Of a DNA stretch of 64,000 bases, positions 50,453-62,100 are shown one piece after another. The stretch's first letter is position 1; each line of letters starts with the position of its first letter. Below the pieces are notes generated by a model. That model had not been told where the DNA came from. It worked only from the letters and a program-made list of their open reading frames with translations, and did no database searches. Origin of the DNA: Ardenticatenales bacterium (GTDB lineage Bacteria; Chloroflexota; Anaerolineae; Promineifilales; Promineifilaceae); assembly GCA_020634575.1 (NCBI GenBank), contig JACKBM010000013.1, positions 1 to 64,000 of the forward strand, read 5' to 3'. A program made the position numbers and the translations under genes.

Positions 50453-52378
50453 ATGGCTTTTCCCGAGATAAAACGAACTCTTATTGGCGAACCCTTTCCG
50501 ACCAGCCATGAAGTTCACGAACGTTTAGATAAGTTACGGGCCCTGGCAGTTTTTGCCTCTGACCCGATTAGTAGTAACGCTTATGCCACCGAGGCGATCA
50601 TGAGCGTCCTGATCGCCCTCGGCAGTGGCGCCCTGGCGATGACGCTGCCGCTGGCGATGGGTGTGGCCGCCCTGGTGCTGATGGTGGTCTTCAGCTACAT
50701 CCAGACCATCCTCCATTACCCGGATGGTGGCGGCGCCTACACTGTGGCCAAGGATAACCTGGGCAAATATCCCTCCCTGCTGGCGGGCTCTGCTCTCCTG
50801 ATCGACTACGTCCTGACCGTCTCCGTCTCCACGGCCGCCGGTGTACGCGCAGTCACCTCGGCTGTGCCGGAGTTGCATCAATACCGGGTCATTATCGCGC
50901 TGGTCGCCATCGCCCTGATCACCTGGGTCAACCTGCGCGGCGTGCGGGAGAGCGGCACCATCTTTGCCGTCCCGACCTATGCGTTTGTGGGTGGCGTTTT
51001 ACTGACGGTCGCCATTGGCCTGGCCCGCTCTGTAGGCCTGTTCGGCATGCAGCCCCTGCCCTCCTTCCATGACACCGTGCCGGCCACGGTCTCGTTGACC
51101 GGCTTTGCCTACATCTGGCTGCTTTTGCGCGCTTTCGCCGGCGGCTGTACCGCCCTGACGGGTATCGAGGCGATCAGCAATGGCGTGGGTGCTTTCAAAA
51201 AACCCGAGTCAGAAAACGCGGTCAAGACGATGATTGCCATGGGTATCATCGCCATGTCCCTCTTTGTCGGCATCACCTACCTGTCAACCCACATGCATCT
51301 GGTCCCGGTCGAGGAAGGCGAAAGCATCCTGTCGCAGATGACCCGCCACATCGCTGGCCGCGGCATTCTCTACTTCTGGGTTCAGATCTTTACGGCTCTG
51401 ATCCTGTTCCTGGCCGCCAATACCGGCTACCAGGATTTCCCGCGCCTGAGTTCTTTCCTGGCCAAGGATGGCTTTTTACCGCGCTGGATGCAGAATCGGG
51501 GTGACCGGCTCGTCTTCAGCTCGGGCATCCTGGTGCTGGCGCTCATTTCTTCCATCATCGTCGTGATTTTCCAGGCGGACGAAATCGCCATGCTGCCACT
51601 CTATGCGCTCGGCGTGATGTTGAGTTTCACCCTTTCCCAGGCCGGTATGTCGCGCCTGATGAGCAAGGTAGGCCAACTGCAGCCGGGCGAATCAACCTTC
51701 ACCGGGGTCACGACCATTCACCACGAGAAAGGCTGGCGCTGGAAAAAGGCCGTCAACATTGTTGGCTCCATCACCACCGGCGTTGTCTTCATTATCCTGA
51801 CGGCGACAAAATTTTTGGATGGCGCCTGGCTTGTGGCGCTGGCCATCCCCGTGATCGTGCTGATCTTTGACCAGATCAACCGGCATTACAAATTAGTCTC
51901 ACAGACTCTGAGCACCAAGATGTTTGGCGAAGATCAGTTGATGGATGTGGCTGATGTTGTCATCGTACCGATTGCCGATGTGCACCGGGGCACGCTGCGC
52001 GCACTGCAATACGCCAACCGCCTGGCGGGCGACGTGCGGGCGCTCTGTATCGCCACAACGCCAGAGGTTCACGAGCGGCTGGAACGGCGCTGGAATCGTT
52101 TCCCCATCCTGACCGAGGGGATCGAACTGGTCATCATCGATTATGATTACCGCGACATCCTGACGCCATTGACCGATTACATCGCGCAAGCCAGTCAGAA
52201 AGAGTTTCCGGGCCAGCTGATCACTGTCGTGGTGCCGGAGTTTGTACCGGATGATGCTTTTGCCCGCGTCCTGCACAACCAGACGGCCAACCTGCTGCGC
52301 AACCGTCTGCGGGGCTTCGAGGACGTCATCATCATTGACGTCCCCTACCACATCCCCAGCGTCAACGAAGCGAAATAG
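50453..52378 (+). CDS. KimA-like APC-superfamily potassium transporter
   Basis: A 641-residue membrane protein with about 12 helices and a C-terminal soluble part of about 170 residues. The sequence ASDPISSNAYATEAIMSVLIALG, LHYPDGGGAYTVAKDNLGKYPSLLAGSALLIDYVLTVSVSTAAG and FAGGCTALTGIEAISNGV match the KimA/YdaO branch of APC permeases. Bacillus KimA is a high-affinity potassium/proton symporter of about 607 residues. ATG 50453 gives the normal N-terminus; TTG 50438 is an alternative. The upstream TTGAC direct repeats, shared with the kdpE-like operon, suggest control by that regulator. I saw no c-di-AMP (ydaO) riboswitch in the 157-base leader region. Confidence 0.83.
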   Translation: MAFPEIKRTLIGEPFPTSHEVHERLDKLRALAVFASDPISSNAYATEAIMSVLIALGSGALAMTLPLAMGVAALVLMVVFSYIQTILHYPDGGGAYTVAKDNLGKYPSLLAGSALLIDYVLTVSVSTAAGVRAVTSAVPELHQYRVIIALVAIALITWVNLRGVRESGTIFAVPTYAFVGGVLLTVAIGLARSVGLFGMQPLPSFHDTVPATVSLTGFAYIWLLLRAFAGGCTALTGIEAISNGVGAFKKPESENAVKTMIAMGIIAMSLFVGITYLSTHMHLVPVEEGESILSQMTRHIAGRGILYFWVQIFTALILFLAANTGYQDFPRLSSFLAKDGFLPRWMQNRGDRLVFSSGILVLALISSIIVVIFQADEIAMLPLYALGVMLSFTLSQAGMSRLMSKVGQLQPGESTFTGVTTIHHEKGWRWKKAVNIVGSITTGVVFIILTATKFLDGAWLVALAIPVIVLIFDQINRHYKLVSQTLSTKMFGEDQLMDVADVVIVPIADVHRGTLRALQYANRLAGDVRALCIATTPEVHERLERRWNRFPILTEGIELVIIDYDYRDILTPLTDYIAQASQKEFPGQLITVVVPEFVPDDAFARVLHNQTANLLRNRLRGFEDVIIIDVPYHIPSVNEAK

Positions 52379-52386
52379 AAATGAGG

Positions 52387-52438
52387 GGTCAGGGGGAACC
52401 CGTCGGGTTAGTACCAACCCGACGGGTTCCCCCTGACC
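52387..52438. repeat. perfect 23-bp hairpin of the ACCCGTCGGGT family
   Basis: Arms 52387-52409 and 52416-52438 are fully complementary around AGTACC. It begins 8 bases after the transporter stop. It lacks a T tract and is the third of four such hairpins in the window. Confidence 0.82.
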
Positions 52439-52558
52439 TGTGACGCAAAGGCGTCATTCCAGGCAAAGTGCTAATGACGAAGGCTCCATTATGCAGGCAA
52501 ATCTGGAGCGCTCAGCGCCCTGGCTGGTCAATGGCCAAGTTGCTGGCATGACCGCCGG

Positions 52559-53761
52559 CTACTCATCCGCAGCTGGTAACCGGGCCAGGGCCGTTTCAAT
52601 CTCCGCGCGATAAATCGAGTCCGGTTCCAACTCCAGGTAACGTTCATAATCCTGCCGCGCCAGCTCACGTTCGCCCATCTGCAGGTACAGGGCTGCCCGC
52701 AGATAGTAGGCCGGCAGGAAGGGCGGCTCGCTGGTCACCGCCGCGTCAAAGTCAGCCAGGGCCGCCTCGAGGTTGCCCATTTCCAGGTGGGTGCCGGCGC
52801 GTCTGATGCGAATGTCGCCCAGATCGGGTGATATCGCCAACGCGAGGTCATAATCGGCGAGAGTTTCAGCCAGGCGGTCATCAGCCGCCCGATACCAGGC
52901 CCGGTAGGCATACGCCTCGGCCCGCAAATGACGGGCATAATCACCCGGATCAGCTTCCATCAGCTCGATCGACGCGCCGATTAAGGCCTCCGCCCCGGCA
53001 ATGTCGCCCTGGTGAAAAACCGCCTGACTCAACAGGATATCAGCCAGCGCCGCCGATTCCAGGGTGCGATTGACAAAGAGCCAACCCCCGGCAGGCACTT
53101 CCTGAACCATGGTGGTCGACCTGTTTTCCGCAAATTGATCCGCGTCCGGATAGAGGTAGCCGACGTGATTCTCTTCATCGTCACTCTCGCCCCAGATTAG
53201 CAGCGCCGCCCCAAAAGGTTGCGCCAGCAGATATCGCGGCGCAAATCCACCCGTCTCCTCAACCGCGTCCGCCAGTAACGCCAGCCGCACATTAGTCAGC
53301 TCATGTTCCTGAATATGCTGCTCCAACAGCCGCATCATCCGTTCCTCGGCCGGCTGTTCCAGGAAGCCGGTGCTGCCGGCAAAGGGAGCAATCAGGATGA
53401 GGGCCTCCCCGGGCGCGGCTGGTTCGATGGCCGCCGCCGCCCCTTCGCGCTGAACCTCCCTCAGCACGGATCGCCCAGCCGTCAGATAGTAGAGAAGCCC
53501 GAGCCCCAATAGCAGCCCCACGACCGGGAGCAACCAGCGGCGCCCACGGGCACTGGTGGGCCGCTGCCGCACCCCGCCCACGTGGGGCGCGATCTCACCC
53601 GCCTCCCACGCCTCAAGATCACCGGCCGGTATCCGCCACTCGCCGCCCTGGCGATACGCATTGGGCAAGTCGCCCCGATCAATCAAAATCTGGACGCCGT
53701 TCTGGCTAACCTTGAGCCGCTCGGCCACCTGTTGTAGGGTCAGAGACGTATCATCAGACAT
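52559..53761 (-). CDS. membrane-anchored HTH (excisionase-type) protein with TPR domain
   Basis: A 400-residue protein. Residues 6-52 form a MerR/excisionase-type helix-turn-helix (LTLQQVAERLKVSQNGVQILIDRGDLPNAYRQGGEWRIP). One membrane helix follows (about 76-94). An outward-facing region of about 150 residues has no recognised domain (ILIAPFAGSTGFLEQP, FGAALLIWGES). The C-terminal 150 residues hold TPR repeats (AEAYAYRAWYRAADDRLAETLADYDLALAISPD, YYLRAALYLQMGERELARQDYERYLELEPD). The order suggests a cytoplasmic DNA- or partner-binding module tied to an extracytoplasmic sensor. The function is unknown. It is divergent from the 54066 gene; the 304-base gap holds no gene that I can support. Confidence 0.78.
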   Translation of the reverse strand: MSDDTSLTLQQVAERLKVSQNGVQILIDRGDLPNAYRQGGEWRIPAGDLEAWEAGEIAPHVGGVRQRPTSARGRRWLLPVVGLLLGLGLLYYLTAGRSVLREVQREGAAAAIEPAAPGEALILIAPFAGSTGFLEQPAEERMMRLLEQHIQEHELTNVRLALLADAVEETGGFAPRYLLAQPFGAALLIWGESDDEENHVGYLYPDADQFAENRSTTMVQEVPAGGWLFVNRTLESAALADILLSQAVFHQGDIAGAEALIGASIELMEADPGDYARHLRAEAYAYRAWYRAADDRLAETLADYDLALAISPDLGDIRIRRAGTHLEMGNLEAALADFDAAVTSEPPFLPAYYLRAALYLQMGERELARQDYERYLELEPDSIYRAEIETALARLPAADE

Positions 53762-54065
53762 AGGATCACCGGCCGGTCCACCAAAGGACCTTTTATGAGA
53801 GGCAAACCGCCTAGCGGCGGCTCACCAGGCTAGAGATGAGCGCTGTCATGTATGGTTTGATGTCTGGCGCAGAGAACGTCTCTGTTATAACGACCTTCCA
53901 GCTAAACTACAAACGGCAAACGCCCCTGCCAGGCAGGCATTCCGCCCACCCCTTTGCGCCCTGGCCTGGGGCATGATAGAAATGACCCCAGCAATGTTGG
54001 CCGGTCCGGGAATTCCGGCCCCCTGTCCGTTCATTTCCATAACCAACCTGAAGGAGCCCCAAGAC

Positions 54066-56102
54066 GTGTCTGTCTCATTACGTGCCCCTCTCGTCCCGCT
54101 GGCTCAGCCAGCCAATGGTCAATTGGAAATTGAAGACCATTTTGACAACGATGGCTCACAACGCGTGCGCTACATAGGCGATGAGGCCGCCGGCTTGCGT
54201 TTGAACCCGCTGTTCGCCGGCCAGCTCGCGTTTAAACCGGCCGCCAACGCCACCGTCCCTCTGGATCCCGCCGCTTCCGGCGCCGCCCCTATTCCCGGCC
54301 ACCTTTTTCTACAAATCTCTTCGCAGCGCCAGCACGCCCTGAAGCGGCAGGAAGCCAGCCTCAACTACCCGTTGCTGCTGGTCTATCACGATGTCGCGCT
54401 GGACACCGCCTTCTTTCAGGGGACAGTCCTGACGGCGGTGCGCCGCCCCGGCAGCAGTAGCTTCAAAAAAATCAAGCTGAATGGGCAGCGGCTGAACAGC
54501 GCGGCCGAAATTTGCCATGCCTTTGCCAGCGGCGCCCTCTCCATCATGCTCTATGGCACGAAAGAGCATACTTTCCCGCATATGCCGGCCGGTGCTTCGC
54601 CCAATGAACGCTCCATCGATCTCACGCTCGGCATCCGCACCCATCTCAACCCGTACCAGCAACCGCCTCGCCTGAGTAGCCTCGCCCCGGATAGCCTGTA
54701 CGACCCAACCAGCTTTGTCCCGCTCCCGCTCAGCTACCTGGGCAGCCGGCTGCAGGCGCTGCCCACCTGGCCGGATATCGTCCATGACGATTTTGCCGAC
54801 CATCCCTTCTGGGCAGCTTGTGACGCCCTGCCCGCCTATCACCGATTACGCCTCTTCCCGCCTGGCCCGCGCGAAGCCAGCAGCCGCCACCTGGCCGCCT
54901 TCGACCAGCTCACCCTAAAGGCAGACCGCCCGGATGGGTCAACTGCCTGGACTATCGCCGTTAACCGGCTGGGGGATCATTTTATTGCCCGACCGGCCGG
55001 TGAAGATCTCCTCCTCAGCGCCACCGTCGCCGGCTCCAGCATCCCCCTGGCGGCCGACCCGGCCGCCGCCAATCCGGATATCACCATTCCCTGGCCGGCC
55101 AGCACGAACCAGCTCGATCTGACCGCCTTCCTGGATCTGCATGGCGACCCGCTCAGCCTGGACCCGCCCATCGAACTGTATCGCGGCCTGCGCGATGCGC
55201 ACGGGCTGACCGTCGACCGCCGCCGGAGGCTGGTTATCGCCGAACAGGAGCTGATCCGTCCCTTGCAGCAGGAGTTGCATCAATTTGGCTGGGCGCCCCC
55301 GGTGATTGGCCTTTACGGACGCCGCACCGGCAGCGCCGTCCGCGGCTTCCAGGAACAGGCCCAAACCCGGGAGCGTCTGGACGAAAACGGCACCGTCACC
55401 CCCAGCTCAGTCACGCCCTGGACCGGGGCGGTTAATGGAACGGCCGATGCCAGCACCCTGACGGAAATGCGGCATTGGCGCACCCACAATTACCATTCGG
55501 TCGCCGGCGACAAGATGTGGCCGCTGCTCCACAGCTGGGACGAGAAAGTTACCGGTAGCAACAAGAGCTATGCAGAGTATTACCACACCTGGATTCAGGC
55601 CAATCTGGATCGCTTCAACGATGAGGTGATGGCCTGCAACTGGTATCCGCTGCGGCTGTTGATTGAGTATGCCGCGGCCCACAGTTTGCGCCTCCGGCTG
55701 CGCTACTGGCGCCCCACCAAAGATCCGGATATGAGCCCCATCCATATCCACGATTCCCACAGCGGCGCTTTTGATTCCCGGAGCCATTTTTACCGGCGGA
55801 CCAAAAGCACGGTGACATCTAAGATGATTGGCATGCTCAACACTGAGGCGATTCTGACCTCCGACCGGCGTGTGGGTGACCTGATCATTCTGGATCGGTC
55901 CGACGTGGACCTCTGGGTCTGGCACAGTCTGGTTGTGACCCGCGATCTGGGCGGCTTCACCTGCAATGTGCAGAGCGGCTCGTTGCCGTTGAGCAACCGG
56001 CCGGTGCCCAGCGCACGGACCGAGGAAATTGAAAACCTGCCCACCAACGCCTACGAAAACAGCTACCGCCGCTGGAAATTTGCCGACTTTGACCTCAACT
56101 AA
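54066..56102 (+). CDS. uncharacterised protein with peptidoglycan-binding-like motif
   Basis: A 678-residue protein with no signal peptide. GTG 54066 is chosen because AAGGAG lies at 54051-54056, whereas the upstream ATGs (53973, 53982) have none. The N-terminal 380 residues are beta-rich without a recognised domain. At about 400-430 the segment LQQELHQFGWAPPVIGLYGRRTGSAVRGFQ fits the PG_binding_1 repeat. The C-terminal 200 residues (WPLLHSWDEKVTGSNKSYAEYYHTWIQANLDRF, DLIILDRSDVDLWVWHSLVV) could be a papain-like or NlpC-like fold, but no catalytic Cys-His pair is certain. It precedes the 2098-residue gene by 49 bases and is probably in one operon with it. Lack of a Sec signal plus a wall-binding motif suggests non-classical export. 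Confidence 0.6.
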   Translation: MSVSLRAPLVPLAQPANGQLEIEDHFDNDGSQRVRYIGDEAAGLRLNPLFAGQLAFKPAANATVPLDPAASGAAPIPGHLFLQISSQRQHALKRQEASLNYPLLLVYHDVALDTAFFQGTVLTAVRRPGSSSFKKIKLNGQRLNSAAEICHAFASGALSIMLYGTKEHTFPHMPAGASPNERSIDLTLGIRTHLNPYQQPPRLSSLAPDSLYDPTSFVPLPLSYLGSRLQALPTWPDIVHDDFADHPFWAACDALPAYHRLRLFPPGPREASSRHLAAFDQLTLKADRPDGSTAWTIAVNRLGDHFIARPAGEDLLLSATVAGSSIPLAADPAAANPDITIPWPASTNQLDLTAFLDLHGDPLSLDPPIELYRGLRDAHGLTVDRRRRLVIAEQELIRPLQQELHQFGWAPPVIGLYGRRTGSAVRGFQEQAQTRERLDENGTVTPSSVTPWTGAVNGTADASTLTEMRHWRTHNYHSVAGDKMWPLLHSWDEKVTGSNKSYAEYYHTWIQANLDRFNDEVMACNWYPLRLLIEYAAAHSLRLRLRYWRPTKDPDMSPIHIHDSHSGAFDSRSHFYRRTKSTVTSKMIGMLNTEAILTSDRRVGDLIILDRSDVDLWVWHSLVVTRDLGGFTCNVQSGSLPLSNRPVPSARTEEIENLPTNAYENSYRRWKFADFDLN

Positions 56103-56151
56103 AAGCGTCTGCCACCTGTTGCCGACCAGCTGAACCTGCCTGGAGCCCGCC

Positions 56152-59100
56152 ATGAGCGAAGCAACCCTCTTCGAATCCGCGACCGACTACCTGGATGGTC
56201 TCGATCTGCCGCCAACCCCCTTTGATGCCGCCCTGGAAAGCGTGAGCCAGCGGGTGGATCTGACCGTCCCGGCCATCTACCAGACCCCGCTCGGCACCGT
56301 CGCCACCACCAACCTCATCATCAAGGAGCCGCTGCGGCTCCCCATCCTGGCCCTGCCGCTGACCCTGATTGTGGGCGCTAATGATGAAGATAATCCGGTG
56401 ATCTTGACCGCTTTGCTGGAAGAAGCCTGGTATGTCGAGGTCGCCCAGGCCGCCCTCGCCCTGGAGCTGACTCTCCCCTTCCTGCGCCCGGTCGATAATC
56501 CAAACGCGCCGCTGCTCATCCAGCTGGAATCCGGGCTCCACATCAGCGCGACGTCGCTGGAGCTTTTGGACCCGGAAGTGAGCCTGAGCGTGCCACGCAG
56601 CGAATTGGGCCAGACCGGCATCATCGTCAGTCTGGACGAGCTGATCCCGGTCCTGGCCGAAGGCAATGTGCCGGATATCGCCTGGTATTACGGTGAGGAC
56701 GAGAATTTCCGCGGTCTGTATGCGGCCAACGCCACCCTGGAGTTTATGCCCAACCTGCTGTTCGGCGGGCAGGCGGGGCTGACCATCAACGGCAACGAAA
56801 TTTTGCTGGGGCCGCAGGGGCTCTCCTGCGAAATCCTGATGCAGTTCACCCCGGCAGCCCCCGGCGGCGATCCGCTGACTGAATCGGAAATTGTTGGGGG
56901 GTTGGCCGATGGCGGCTTTCCCTTTGTCCTCAACTGGTTACAAACTTCCATCCAGCAAAATGAGCCCCGTTCGTTCGCCGCCGAAGGCTTTATGCGGCTG
57001 CCCCTGTTTGATCTGCTGTTTCAACTGACCATCGGCATGCAGCAGGATGAGACTGATAGTTGGGGCTATTACGCCGGCTTGCAGAGCCTGGCGCCAGGGG
57101 TGATCGACACACCGGCCGGTACCCTCAGCTACAGTGCAGCCCAGCTCAATGGCAGCCTGGCCGGCACCGACGCTGCCCTGAGCGGCCTCATCGCCGGCCT
57201 GCAGATCGACCTGGACCCCTTCCAGATCGACGCCGGCACCATTCAGCTGGCGCTGGCCCGCAACAGCGAACAGGTCAGGCTGCAGCTGCAACTCAGCCAG
57301 GTTGAACTCGGGCCGCTGGGCACCGTCGAGAGCGCGCTGCTTCTGATTGAGGCGGACACGACGGGGGCCGGGCTCAAGGTCCAGTTCGAGGCCACCCTCG
57401 TCTGGGCGGATCTGCATGAGCGGCTGGAATTTGCGGCGTTACCGGACAATTTCCCCCTGCCGCCCGACGATGCCACCGTCGATGTCACCATTTTTTACGA
57501 CAACGGCGACTGGCGCTTCCGCTTTGCCGCCGCCCTGACCGAAGTGGACGCCCTCTGGGCCTTCCTGCCGGCCAACATCAACCCGCACGTCCCGCAAGCG
57601 GCCCTGACGCTGACGATGGCCTACGACGCGGCGGCGGACAAATTCACTGGCAGCGGCAACATTGCGCTCAAAATGGGGCTGCCCGACCTGCCGGATCTGC
57701 CCGGCCTTTCGCTGTTCCAGATCACGACGGGCGACGAGAATGGCCTCATCGATCTGACGGTCAGCGGCGGCTTTACGGACAACAACGGGGCAATCACCCC
57801 CTACATGAACGCCACCATCGACAACGCCCTGACTGTCGACGTCAACTTCCCCGGCCTCAGCCAGCCGACACCGCCCATCCACACCAGCCTTAACCAGATC
57901 GCGTTTGATCTCAGCACCGACGCCAACGGCGATTTTGCCGGCGGCCTGGTCCTCACCGGGGATTTCGCCCTGCGGCCGCTGTTGCCCAGCCAGATGGGAC
58001 TGCCGGTGCCGCCGGCCATCGCCGTGCAGCTGGAGCAGCTGCTGGGCAGTGTGGGCCTTTTGCCCCTGGCCGGCACCACCGAGCAGGCGGTCCGTTTCCG
58101 GGGCGACCAGGCCGCTTTCAGCATGAATTGCACCTTTAGCGAAGCGGCGCTGGAAGTCGATCTTTTTGATATGTTCGCTTCCCTGGCCGGCGGGTTGGCG
58201 GGACCGGCCGGTCTCGACAACACCACCAACGCCATCGATCTGGATATTGAAGTGCGTTTCGAACTCAAGCAGATTGATCTACAGTTGGGCAGCCTCGAGC
58301 CCGATCAACCTCAATTTAGCCTGAGTATCACCTTTGGCCTGGCCTTTGGCGGCGCCAGCACCGATCTGGTGCTGGCCCTGTCTGATGAACAGTTCACCTT
58401 CGGCTTCAGCGAGCTGCCGATCCCCATCGCCCTGCCGCAAATGCCGCTCAAGCTGGACGACCTCCTGGCCCTGGAAGGGGCCGACGGCCGCTGGGATTAT
58501 GCGGGCCTCTGGCTCACCCAGCAGGAACCGGCCCTGACCAGCGCTATCAGCAGCAAAAATGGCGCGCTCAGCGCCCTGCGGAGTCAAATTCAAGCGTTGG
58601 AGCACAATCTGATCGACATTGTTGACCAGGCGGCCCTACGCGCCGGCCGGGCCGAACTGCGCCAGCTACGGGATCGGGATATGCCGGCGCTGCAAAAGGA
58701 GATTTTCCATCTCACTGGCAAACGCTTCCTTATCGACGCCATCTTTGCCGTGCACAACATCCTGGCGACGCCGGCCAACCAGGCTGCCTTCCAGGCGATG
58801 GTCACGGCGTACCAGGGCATCATGGACCAGACGATCGGCCGGATCTACCTGGACACCGAGCTCAGCTTTGTCATTTATGATGCCCGCTTTGTCCTGCCCT
58901 TTAACGACCCCAGCGACATCCGCGTCGAGGGGGGCGCCCGCCTGGCCGGCTTTGCCGACGACGACCCGCTGCGCCTGTTGGGCGAGCTTGGTTTCAAGCT
59001 GGGGCTGTCAGCCGATGCCATTTACTTCAGCGTTGAGGGGGGCGGCGAAATCCCCTTGCCAGCGGTAGGCCGTTACGAGGGCGGCGCCATTAATCTGCAG

Positions 59101-62100
59101 CGGCTCAACCTCGGCTACGGCTATAACAAGAACTCCTTTATGATCGACTTTGCCGGCGAGCTGCGCATTCCCCCCGCCCTGGTCGATGATCTGGACACCT
59201 CTGATTTAATTGGCGCCGGTATCCGGCTGCCGGTTCAGAATGCGCTGGCGTTTAAGCTGGACCTGATCCCGGTTTCCTTCGGCGAGGTCAACTTCGTCGT
59301 CCCCTTGCTGGAATTTGATATCGACCTGCGCCAGCCTGCCACCCCGGGCCTGCTAGACGCCAATCGCTGTACGCCGGCCTGGGATGGGTTACAACTCATC
59401 CTGCCCGAACTGTTGCGCATAGCAATAAAGCGCTATCGCTTCAACCCCTTCTTTGGACCCTTACCCGCGCCAAACATCACCTACAGCTACGACATTCAGC
59501 TGGGCAATGAAAGCCGGGGCTTCACCCTGATTTGCGACAATTATCTGCAGATCAACGGCATCCTGGGCGCTTATCCGATCCCCTTATTTGCCGACGCCAT
59601 CACCCCGTTTTTTGACAATCTCTGTGTCAATCTGAACTTCGCCGGCTTCCGCATCAAATTCAATCTGCAGCGCCCCTTCCCCAGCATGTCACCGCTGGCC
59701 ATCTTTGAACTGCTGGGGCTACTATCGGACCCGACAATGCCGGTAGACCCGGAGGGCCAGCTGGCCAACATGGCCCGGGCCACCATTCAGAACGCCATCG
59801 TCAGCCTGCCGCCCGCCGTTGTCCGTCTCTTCCCGGAGCTAGGCCCCTACCTGGATCGGGAGCTTAATTACACCCTCAATCTGAGCAGCATTATCACCCT
59901 GGTCCAGCAACTGACCGGCTGGCTGAGCCAGGTCGCCGACGCCACGGTCACGGCGGCAGGAGATATGGCTGCCCTGGTCGCTGAGCTACAGGCCCACCCG
60001 CCCGAGCTTGACCTGACGACGTTACTGCGCGAACTGCCGCCTGAGCTGCGCCGTTACCAGCTCAATGGCTCCTTTGTCGGCTTTCATGCCTCCGCCTGGC
60101 TTTTCCTGCTCACCCCGGCCGAAGCCCAGCGCGAATACGCCCGCCTGACCGACCCCGGCGCCGCTGCTGACAGCGCCCTACTATACGAAGCCAACTTCCA
60201 GCAGGACGATTTATCAGCCTGGGAGCAGGTCAATCAGGGGGTCCCCCTCCAGCCCGGCCAATGGGTTAATCAGGGCGCCTACGTCCAGCAGACCAGCAAC
60301 ACCGGCCACAACGATCTGCCCCAGTACGGGCCGCTGCTGGTGTACCGGGGCCAGCGCTTCGCCGAGGCTGACTTCACCGTCAGCCTCGCCTCCCTTGATG
60401 ACGACGGCATCGGCGTTGTTTTCCGCTACCAGGACCCGCAAAACTATTATCGTTTCCGCCTGACCCAGCAGCAGGAGCGCTGGAGCCTGGTCCGCCTGCG
60501 CGATGGCCACGCCGAAGAGCTGTTCAGCCGGCCGGGCCGCTACCAGCGCGGTCGCCCCTACCAGGTCACCGTGCGCTGCCACAACCAGCGGGCGAGCGGC
60601 CCCATCCCCCAGCAACTGGTGGCGATCGAGATCCTGGTCGATGGCCGGCGCTGGTGCCAGATTGTCGACAGCCGCTCCCATCTGCTCAGCGGTCACATCG
60701 GCTTCTCCTGCTGGTGGAACAAGGATGCCCGCTTCTACAGCTTGCGGGTATATGGCGAACCGGCCGGTCAACTCGCCATCGGCCAACCCACCGCCGCCAC
60801 CGCGGTCGCCAACTGGCAGCCCAGCCTCGGCGACAAACCCCTCTTCCAACCGGACGACCCCGCCAACAACCTGCTGGCGGGCGCCCCGCTCATGAGCGAG
60901 TTTGACGACGCCGATTTTGCCGCCCTGGCCAACCTGGCTGAGTCAGATAGCCTGGCCATCCTGACCGGCGCCGCCGTCCAGTTGCTACCCGGGCAGCGTT
61001 TCGCCTTTCTTGGTTTCCTGGACGAGGAGGGGCATTTTAGCCTGCTCAGCCGGGCCGATTTGGAGCCGCTTACCCTGACCGTGGCCGGCATAGCAGTGCC
61101 GTTGCCCGTGCAATTCAGCGGCCGGCTGTTGCTGCGCGGCCGGGCCGCCGGCGCTGATTCCTGGGCCCAGGTGAGCGCCCAGACCTGGGGCAGCTGGCCT
61201 ATCCTGCCCCTCAACCTGGTCCGGCTGGAGCTAGCCTCAGCCGCGGAGCCGGCCAGTTTCACGCTATACAGTGACGGCCGCTTTGCCCTGCAGGGAAACG
61301 GCCGGCTACTCTTCTTCGACGAACAGGTCGTGCTGAATGGCGCCGTGCGCATCGACCACACCCATTGTTTTGTGAAGGGGAGCCTGAGCTATGAATACCG
61401 GCCGGTGGCCGACGAACCGCCACTCATCAGCCTGACGCTGGCCAGCCGCGGCCGCATTGGCCCGGAGCGTACCTTCAGCCTGGGCGGCGGCGGCGACCTC
61501 ATGCTGCTGGGTCAGCCCTTGAGCGCTGTGAGCGGCGAGTTAACCGAACGGGCGCTGGCATTGAGCGGCCGCTTGCAGGTTGGCGGCAAAAACGAATGGC
61601 TCCTGGCCGGGCTAAACCTGACCGGCGTTGATCTGACTCTGCAGGGCCAGCTCCAGTTCGCCACGGCCAAAAGCGGCCCCCGGCTGGCAATGGCGGGGCG
61701 CGGCCAGCTGACCGCCCTGGGCGCCACGGTCGGCGGCGCAGTTGAACTGGCGATCGGGCCGGGTGAACGCCTGCTGGCCCTGGAAGGCGCCCTGCAATGG
61801 CAGGGGCGGGATTGGCTGGCCGGCCGGATCGAATTGCATAACGAGCGGCTAACCATCAGCGGCCGTACCACCTTTGCCCTGGACCTGACCCCGGCCGATC
61901 TGTTCGGCGACATCAACCTCGCCTCCCTCTACTTCACCATCGATCTGAGTGGCAGCTTCGAATTGACGGCCGCCGACGGGCTCAAAAGAGTGAACCTCAA
62001 AGTTGACTGGACCCTCGCCGCCCGCTTCCCTGGCCAGCAAAAGCAGATATTGCCATTGGCCAGCCAGCAGAAGGAAGTCAACAAATACAACGTGGGCGCC

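Noticed and set aside
52379..52558. Intergenic region after the KimA-like gene as a small RNA gene
   Set aside because: Apart from the repeat-family hairpin, no promoter or T-tract terminator is seen.
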